This document shows, one piece after another, positions 58,507 through 64,000 of a DNA stretch of 64,000 nucleotides. Origin of the DNA: Vermamoeba vermiformis (lineage: Eukaryota; Tubulinea; Echinamoebida); assembly GCA_045837725.1 (NCBI GenBank), contig JBEWZL010000179.1, positions 677,950-741,949 on the forward strand. The letters run 5' to 3'. The translations under genes and the position numbers were made by a program. The notes beneath the pieces were generated by a model that was given only the letters and a program-made list of their open reading frames with translations, searched no databases and was not told where the DNA came from. Each line of letters opens with the position of its first letter. Positions within the stretch are counted from its first letter, which is position 1.

Positions 58507-58561
58507 CCTTGCCTTGCTCGTAGCATAGGCAAGTTGTATACACCCTGAGAGCAAGGCAAGG
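58507..58561. repeat. 13-bp inverted repeat (hairpin) in AT-rich flank
   Basis: CCTTGCCTTGCTC at 58507-58519 pairs exactly with GAGCAAGGCAAGG at 58549-58561, leaving a 29-nt loop. A third related segment (CCAGAGCAAGGGAAGG) follows at about 58571. It is GC-rich in AT-rich surroundings and probably lies inside an intron or spacer. Confidence 0.6.
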
Positions 58562-58715
58562 CACCTTGCACCCAGAGCAAGGGAAGGCAGTCGCAGAACG
58601 GTAACGCACGTGTCCGCTTCCGGATTTGGAATAATATTTGTCTGATTTTCATGAACGAGAATTTTATATAAGATACACGTAAGTACATTATCGCAGAGAG
58701 AATCAAATGATGACT

Positions 58716-58952
58716 CTAGAGTTCGTCTGAGTATTGTTGAGTGCTTTCGTCTTCTTGGGGTTCAGCGATCCGGCGAGCACTTCGGAGATTGTAATCTAGT
58801 GTTACGTTGATAAAGAACTGACATAATAAATGATTACTTACGATTTGTGTTGTTGTTATTTGGACCAGAACCAAGTTAGCAATGCGTCGGTCTTTTGGTG
58901 TTCGTTACTTACTTCCTTGAGCGTTGCTGGCATTTGTGTTTGACACTGCCAT
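58716..58952 (-). CDS. candidate small two-exon gene (39 aa)
   Basis: Exon 58952-58913 (MAVSNTNASNAQG) and exon 58795-58716 join in phase across a 117-nt intron with GTAAGT donor and CACTAG acceptor. The predicted product ends NYNLRSARRIAEPQEDES and then TQQYSDEL. A second GTAAGT inside the intron hints at an additional exon. Too short for family assignment. Confidence 0.35.
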
Positions 58953-59108
58953 TCAATAATGTTAGAAGGATAACTTAACTGATCGGCTAAGTTATCCCAC
59001 CAAATTTCTCGCAGCAAATTAATTTGATTTAATTAATGTTTGAATATTTATTAATACTATAATTATCACGAGCCTAATGTCTATAATATATATTAACTAA
59101 ATTTGAAA

Positions 59109-59391
59109 CTATGCCGTTCTTTGTTTCTTTGATTTAGAATTTTTACGCGAGATCTTGCGACCTCGCTTCCTCTTCAGTGGTGCTGGAGGTACCACTTCTG
59201 TTGTCATATTTTGATCAGTCTCATCTTCTTCAACAGAAGTATTACTTGAGCTTGAATAGTCACTGTCATCATCAAACACTAGCTTTGATGTGGTGTAATA
59301 TAACGGTGAGATCTACGCTCCTTTCGCCATTATCTCCGTCCCAGAAATTCTTTCCTATTTTAGGCAACTTTATGTGAATCGGATCTGCCAT
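59109..59391 (-). CDS. candidate small gene with acidic then basic tail
   Basis: The last exon (59282-59109) encodes an acidic Ser-rich stretch (LVFDDDSDYSSSSNTSVEED) followed by a Lys/Arg-rich end (PLKRKRGRKISRKNSKSKKQ), a typical nuclear or DNA-binding tail with an AT-hook-like RGRK. An upstream frame starting MADPIHIKLPKIGKNFWDGD at 59391 joins it in phase only through a 35-nt intron, short for this genome. The terminal exon is better supported than the start. Confidence 0.4.
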
Positions 59392-59516
59392 AAATAGCGT
59401 TCCGAAATCTTGTATTAGTGACACACTTGTAGTAAATAAACCAACACACGTCATTATAACAAAGTAAGACTTTTATTACATTTGGCGACACCGTGTTTAA
59501 CGTACCGCTCGCAGAC

Positions 59517-59610
59517 ATGGCTGAAGAATTCGGCAAATCTGTCAACGAGTCAGCGCGTAAAAAGAATGGGCTAGACCCTAGAAGAGAGTCTACTTTTGAC
59601 GTGACTACAA
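59517..59610 (+). CDS. orphan first exon of a gene
   Basis: An ATG opens a 31-residue frame (MAEEFGKSVNESARKKNGLD..ESTFDVTT) ending at a GTGAGT donor. No matching downstream exon is visible on the plus strand before the sequence changes character at about 59690. It may be a truncated gene or one with a distant second exon. It is divergent from the candidate at 59391. Confidence 0.3.
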
Positions 59611-60086
59611 GTGAGTTCCTCCGTTATATTTGTTGTCGTGGAAATTTCTGACCAAGATCCAGTCAGCGAATCACCGGATTCATATATACTGTAGGGCCTG
59701 GCCATATAGGGCTAGCCCTGAAAAATAAAAAATATTGTTGAAAAGCTATTTATTTACAACTGTACAAAAAAACCCCAATTACCCAGGAAAAACCAAAACT
59801 GTACTAATCGTGTGCTAATTATAGTACTGTATTAGAACAGTCAAGGCACAGTACAAAGCAGACAGATAATTGTATCAGTGCATGTAACAATAAAAAATAC
59901 TAAGTTTTACAAGCAAAAGTTTTCTGTAGTCGTACTAAAACAGTAATTGTGCAGTATTGAAAGTGTTCTAAATATTATGATTTATTATGTATGTATTTTG
60001 TGCTCAAACAAATTCAAAACTGTTCTAAATCGATCGCAAAGCGACAATTTTAAAGCGATTTAGAACACCTTTAGTACAGTTCAAAT
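59611..60086. repeat. AT-rich flank with iterated TTCTAAA / TAGAACA motifs
   Basis: Near 59697-59730 an imperfect inverted motif (AGGGCCTGGCC, AGGGCTAGCCCT) marks a change in composition. From about 59760 to 60085 short motifs such as GTACTAAAACAGT, CTGTTCTAAAT and TTTAGAACA recur many times. Related motifs occur in the introns of the neighbouring minus-strand gene. No coding sequence seen. Confidence 0.5.
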
Positions 60087-61335
60087 TTAGCCAGCGTTAG
60101 CACTGTTTTGGGTTGGCTCTGGAACAGGTGGTGCTGCAGCAGCAGTAGGTACCTCTTCAGGGTTCGTCTCCGCTTCTTCCCGTGATAAGAATACTCCTAC
60201 AATTGTAATTAATTAGCAAAATGTTTTGAAACAATTGAACAACTTACCAGAGTCGTACACTCCAACAGCATTAATCAAACGCTTCTTCTCTTTCAAGGTC
60301 AACTTGTAGAAATCGCCTGTTTTTGTCAAAGCTGCTTTGCATATAACTGCTCCAATTGGAAGGGAGTCATGCTGCATTTTGTGTGTGAAAAGAAGCTGAT
60401 CTTTGGGCTCAGCTTCAAACCAGATAACTTCTAACTCCCCAGCATCAGCACGGCAGTCAACGACTTGAGCAAGCCAAAAGTCTTCTTCTGCAGTTTCATC
60501 AGGCAAGACACATATAACAGAGTCCAGAGGATAGCATGCAACTTAAAAACAAATTAGCACAGTTATAGTATACCGGCGGTACATTTTAAGTACAGTTGTA
60601 GAACATACCACGCTTTTTGTCTTCAGCAGTTACTTCGCGAACTTCTCCATTGCTTTCATTTTCCTTTTCTTGTTCTTCAACAATTTGAGATTGTTTTTGC
60701 TTTTTCTTTTCTACTCGAGCAAATTACTATTATGGCAATTATAATGAAAGGAACTTACTCTTTTTGTTAGTACTTCTAGGCCGAGCAGCTGCAGTGGGCT
60801 CCTCTTGAGTTACTCGGTTGAATTTCGCTTGATCTAACAATAAAACTTGATTAAACAGTGCAGTATTGCAGGTAGTTTTAGAACAGTTTTAAGCCACCTA
60901 TAGAACGGTTTTAAAACACCTATAGAACGGAACATACCAGGAACTTTAACTTTTTGAGCATGTCGCTGATTGTTGAGACACTTGCGAACCACGTCATATA
61001 TTACCTCACCACTAATAGATTTTCCACAAAACCATTCTTGATGCATTTTAACCGCCTCGGAAATTGTTTTTTCGACGAGGTTACCAGGTTGCTTATTAAT
61101 TGGCTTGGTCAAATCAAAATCACTGCTAATTATTCGGTTGAGGTAATTCTAATTTTTAAATATTTTTAGAAAATTGTGCAACGATAATAAAATTAATTTT
61201 CGTGAAATTATTTTTATAAGAATTTTAACTTACGCGCATCAAGTTAGGAATTCTTTGCCGCTTAGATACAGGCTCCTCATTGCTAGAGTCTGACTCTTGT
61301 TCAATAGTGCGTTTACGTTTCGTGGTCTTCGACAT
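60087..61335 (-). CDS. nuclear-type protein with chromatin-like C-terminal domain, unknown family
   Basis: Six exons join in phase into about 290 residues. The N-terminus (MSKTTKRKRTIEQESDSSNE, PVSKRQRIPNLMR) is basic with likely nuclear signals. A helical part follows (NLVEKTISEAVKMHQEWFCG, GEVIYDVVRKCLNNQRHAQK), then a Lys-rich coiled region. A compact C-terminal domain (YPLDSVICVLPDETAEEDFW, LAQVVDCRADAGELEVIWFE, PIGAVICKAALTKTGDFYKL) looks like a BAH- or SH3-like fold of the sort found in chromatin and transposon-related proteins. It ends in an Ala/Pro-rich tail. I do not recognise the exact family. Introns and 3' flank carry a dispersed TTCTAAAAC-like motif not seen in the rest of the window. 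Confidence 0.6.
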
Positions 61336-61692
61336 TGTTTCGAAAAAAAGTACATCCATTTTATATATACTTGGGGTTGACGGACGTTTGGGTTATGGAA
61401 AAATTACTAAGTCGAATGGCCAACACATTATATATATAGTTAGGCTTAGCTAATTTAAGGCTTATAGGCCTAAAGCCTGGAAAATGTCATATTTTTGAAT
61501 AAACGTTATTTATTTTTGAATATACAATTATGCGTAAAATCAGTACTATCTTTGTTTTCCCAATTTTGAATCACAAACATTGTTTTCCCATCCATTTGCC
61601 TTGGCAGGTTTACAATGAAGACTGAGCCTAAAGTTAAGGAACTTAGTTTCATCGGTAACTATTTTGAATATGCATACTTACAAAATGTCTAT
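61336..61692. other. AT-rich spacer
   Basis: Upstream of the 60.1-61.3 kb gene. Contains a TATATATA stretch (about 61424-61440) and GGCTTATAGGCCTAAAGCC-like short inverted sequence (about 61461-61479). No gene seen. Confidence 0.45.
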
Positions 61693-62907
61693 TCATTTGT
61701 ATGCACGTCCAACTGGTAGAGTGCAGAATTCTCGATCAACCGTAGTCCAAGGACTACGATCAAATGCGGAATTCCTGACTGTGCGTAGTCCAAGGACTAC
61801 GGTCAAATGCAGAATTCTTGACTAACCGTAGTCCGAGGACTACGCTCAAACAAAGAATTCTTGAAGACCTGATGTGTACCAGCCTAATCATGAAGGGTCA
61901 GAATATTTGAATATGCAAAATAGTAAAATGTATATTCATTTATACCTGTGGGCCAGTCATCTACGGCGAGTGGTGGGAGGTTGCAGCGACCGAATCTAAC
62001 TCCAACTGAATATCTCTAAAGAATAAAAGAATGTCAATATTTTGAATATGCAAAAAAAAATAGTGTCTATGCATTGTCATAGGGCACTACATTGACTTTA
62101 ACAATTCCTCGAGTGTAGTCCAAGGACTACGGTCAAATGCAGAATTCCTGACTGAGCGTAGTCCAAGGACTACGGTCATATGCAGAATTCTCAACTAACC
62201 GTAGTCCAAGGACTACGGTCAAATACAGAATTCTTGACATACCTGAAAACAGGCAAAGCAGCTTAATTGTCTCCATGACCTGTAGAAGGGTACATAAGTA
62301 ATTTTGAATATACATTAATTAAAAGTGTATATTTAAAAGTTTGTAAAGATAATGTGACCGTAGACCAAGGACTACGGTCAAATGCAGAATTCCCAACTGA
62401 GCGTAGTCCAAGGACTACGGTCAAATCAAGAATTCTCGACTAACCGTAGTCCAAGGACTACGCTCAAATGCAGAATTCCTGACAACAGGTCAGGGTTATA
62501 CCATATACTTTGAGCGTAGTCCAAGGACTACGGTCAAATACAGAATTCTCAACTAACCGTAGTCCAAGGACTACGCTCAAATACAGAATTCATGACATAT
62601 TTGAACAGGGGGAAACTGCCCAAAGCTATAACAGGTGACCTGAGAAAGGGAACGTAAGTTACTTTGCATATACATTAATCTAATTTGTCTATTCAAAAGT
62701 TTGAAAAGATGATGAAACAACCGTAGTCCAAGGACTACGGTCATATGCAGAATTCTCGACTAACCGTAGTCCAAGGACTACGCTCAAATTCAGAATTCTC
62801 AACTGAGCGTAGTCCAAGGACTACGGTCAAAGATTCACACCTATAACCCTGAAGACTTACATAACCCTAACAGTGCAGAATAAGTCCAAACCATCCAATA
62901 CAGCCAT
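61693..62907 (-). CDS. candidate 73-aa gene whose introns carry the palindromic repeats
   Basis: Six short exons (62907-62861, 62639-62597, 62279-62243, 62005-61946, 61883-61869, 61712-61693) join in phase: MAVLDGLDLFCTVRVM, SPVIALGSFPLFKY, VMETIKLLCLFS, VGVRFGRCNLPPLAVDDWPT, GWYTS, VGRAYK and a stop. Donors include GTAAGTC, GTATGTC, GTATAAA and weaker GTCATG and GTCTTC; acceptors are TCTCAG, CTACAG, TTCAG, ATTAG, ACCAG. Four of the five introns (221, 317, 237 and 156 nt) contain clusters of the palindromic unit; the one without it is 62 nt, the normal length here. The product is hydrophobic and unrecognised. The model is chosen by eye from a repetitive region, so it could be chance. Confidence 0.35.
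61740..62826. repeat. interrupted array of a ~42-bp unit with palindromic core CGTAGTCCAAGGACTACG
   Basis: About 14 copies in five clusters (three at 61741-61850, three at 62114-62235, three at 62357-62480, two at 62512-62595, three at 62720-62826). Each unit has the palindrome with a 2-nt centre, then TCAAATGCAGAATTC and a short linker. The base before the core alternates between TAAC and TGAG types. Clusters are separated by 120-250 bp spacers that resemble each other (TTGAATATNCA motifs), giving a higher-order pattern. On the minus strand the core reads GTCCTTGGAC: an 8-bp stem with a CUUG loop in RNA. Confidence 0.85.
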
Positions 62908-63040
62908 CAGATATTACTTGTGTGCTATAGTAAGGTAGATTAGCATCAGAGTGACAAAATAAAGAATCGAATTTGAATATTTAAAAAAAAATAATAACTA
63001 TTTATTTTTGTGGGTCCGCATTTGATTACTTACTGCTGCA

Positions 63041-63738
63041 ATGAAAGGAAGCCATGCAGATACAGGTGTTCTTATATATTCTATAGTGGTGTTGTTGGCA
63101 AGTTGAATGTAACAGAAAATGAACAAAAAAATCTTTTTTTGGTCAAGCACGTGATCGATGCTCGTTAAAATCTGACCAATGCACGCACTGCCAACCTCCT
63201 AATACACTTCTCAAGGGGCACATCAGTAGTGTGCTACTATTCAAATATGTAAGAGGTCAAGGAGAGGGCCCATTGGTGAGGATCCGATGGTCAGCCGATG
63301 TTGGATCGAGATCAGGATTTGCCAATTTCAGTCTGGTGGCTTCCAGTAAAGTAAGTAATCCAAGAATATTAATATAAATATTAACTACACTATGTGGTTA
63401 AACTGGTGGCATTATCTGCTACTATATAATAAAATAAATATTTAATAAAATCAAATCTAGCCGTTACCAAAAACTTTATAACTTTTTGTTAGCAGTTCGA
63501 GCCAGTAAGTATCAAATTCATAGTGACAATAATATGAGTATTATGGTAAAATTAATGTCATACTTGTAGGATAAATGGTAAGTGAGATTTTGCCGATCCA
63601 GAGGCTCGTGCACGATCCAGGATCAATCAGTGTGGAGCTTCAGTGACCACTGGTAAGTTTGAAAACACACTCAAATAATTAACTACAGTGCTCTAATACT
63701 AGTTGTCAGGTCAACAGAAGGCAGCAAGAGCTGGTTAA
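63041..63738 (+). CDS. candidate 101-aa gene with 9-nt and 8-nt exons, CxxC motif
   Basis: Six exons (63041-63065, 63148-63350, 63496-63504, 63571-63578, 63620-63651, 63710-63738) keep phase to a stop. The large exon encodes DRCSLKSDQCTHCQPPNTLL, with three spaced cysteines that could bind zinc, then LVRIRWSADVGSRSGFANFS. The two micro-exons add FEP and DK plus part of a Trp codon; each is flanked by an AG acceptor and a GTAAGT donor. The end reads INQCGASVTTGQQKAARAG. The first donor (GTGTTC) is weak. No family recognised. Confidence 0.5.
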
Positions 63739-64000
63739 GCAGATCCAGACAAGTCGAAGCTGTATTTTTTGAATATACAAATAAATATTTTGAATATTCA
63801 TTTTTGTACAAACAAATTTAGTGTCTGTATGAGTGATAGTTGGTGGATATATCTTTCTACATTGGTCGCAGGTGGTTTTTGTTGAAGTTTGTGGGATTGA
63901 CATGTCCCCATGTTGAAAATGTTTGATGTCCTGGATCGCAGAATGCTGAGGTTCTCTCTGCCTTTGATAACCCTGCAAAGGACCATTGCTCTTAGTGTTC
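63739..64000 (-). CDS. possible internal exon of a minus-strand gene entering from the right edge
   Basis: After a CTTTGCAG acceptor (exon start 63972) a minus-strand frame encodes GYQRQREPQHSAIQDIKHFQ, then a CDQCRKIYPP motif. The CxxC spacing and nearby Pro-Pro recall the QCTHCQPP motif of the neighbouring plus-strand gene. A donor at about 63810 (GTACAAA) is possible. The rest would lie outside the window. Weak. Confidence 0.3.

Noticed and set aside
61740-62826. CRISPR-like array
   Set aside because: Repeats are palindromic and regularly clustered, but the genome is eukaryotic, spacers are similar to each other instead of unique, unit spacing is irregular, and no cas-like gene is present.
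1-64000. tRNA, rRNA genes and virus-derived elements
   Set aside because: I scanned for T-loop-like GTTCGAATC boxes and found only copies inside coding sequence or without a partner A box; no rRNA-like block and no recognisable retroviral or capsid-type element was seen.

Overview
This 64 kb window is nuclear DNA from an intron-rich protist. Genes are packed on both strands and broken by many short introns, mostly 43-70 nt, with GTAAGT or GTACGT donors and YAG acceptors. The gene content points to Amoebozoa: an AprA-like (PhoPQ-related) secreted protein, an FHA-domain Chk2-like kinase of the Dictyostelium fhk type, an EGF-repeat receptor with a TKL kinase, RalGAP-alpha, and GPI-anchored surface proteins. 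A protosteloid or variosean amoeba fits better than Dictyostelium, because introns are dense and base composition is moderate. The species is inference. All gene models are spliced by eye and checked for phase.

Layout. 0.4-7.2 kb: a fused PNPOx/ferredoxin-reductase-type flavoprotein, then an EGF/PSI receptor kinase. 7.2-13.2 kb: a Crinkler-like P-loop NTPase, convergent with a minus-strand F-box protein that continues into a USP9X-like helical region with no protease domain. 13.5-15.6 kb: the AprA-like protein. 16.4-28.0 kb: a candidate small gene, a RhoGEF and a RalGAP-alpha, the last two both GTPase regulators. 28.2-44.1 kb: mostly housekeeping genes (an unknown zinc-ribbon protein, a DUF155 membrane protein, a DUF4139 protein, a zinc alcohol dehydrogenase, a 7TM protein, an RmlD-like reductase, pescadillo, an FHA kinase). 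44.6-57.8 kb: a P450, the ESCRT-III subunit CHMP2, then a run rich in secreted products (GPI-anchored kelch protein, GH79 glycosidase, unknown secreted protein, Ser-rich GPI protein) with an F-box/TPR protein among them.

From about 58 kb to the right edge the character changes. Genes become small, partial or unrecognised, intergenic DNA is AT-rich, and introns and flanks carry local repeats. One gene (60.1-61.3 kb) has a TTCTAAAAC-like motif scattered in its introns and 3' flank. Next to it a roughly 42-bp unit built on the palindrome CCGTAGTCCAAGGACTACGG is repeated about 14 times. On the minus strand these copies fall into four of the five introns of a candidate 73-residue gene, and read as RNA in that sense each forms an 8-bp stem closed by a CUUG tetraloop. 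A 101-residue gene with 9-nt and 8-nt exons follows. This end is the best place to look for something undescribed.

A second window-wide signal is the perfect 12-bp palindrome TGACACGTGTCA, found five times and always inside an intron.
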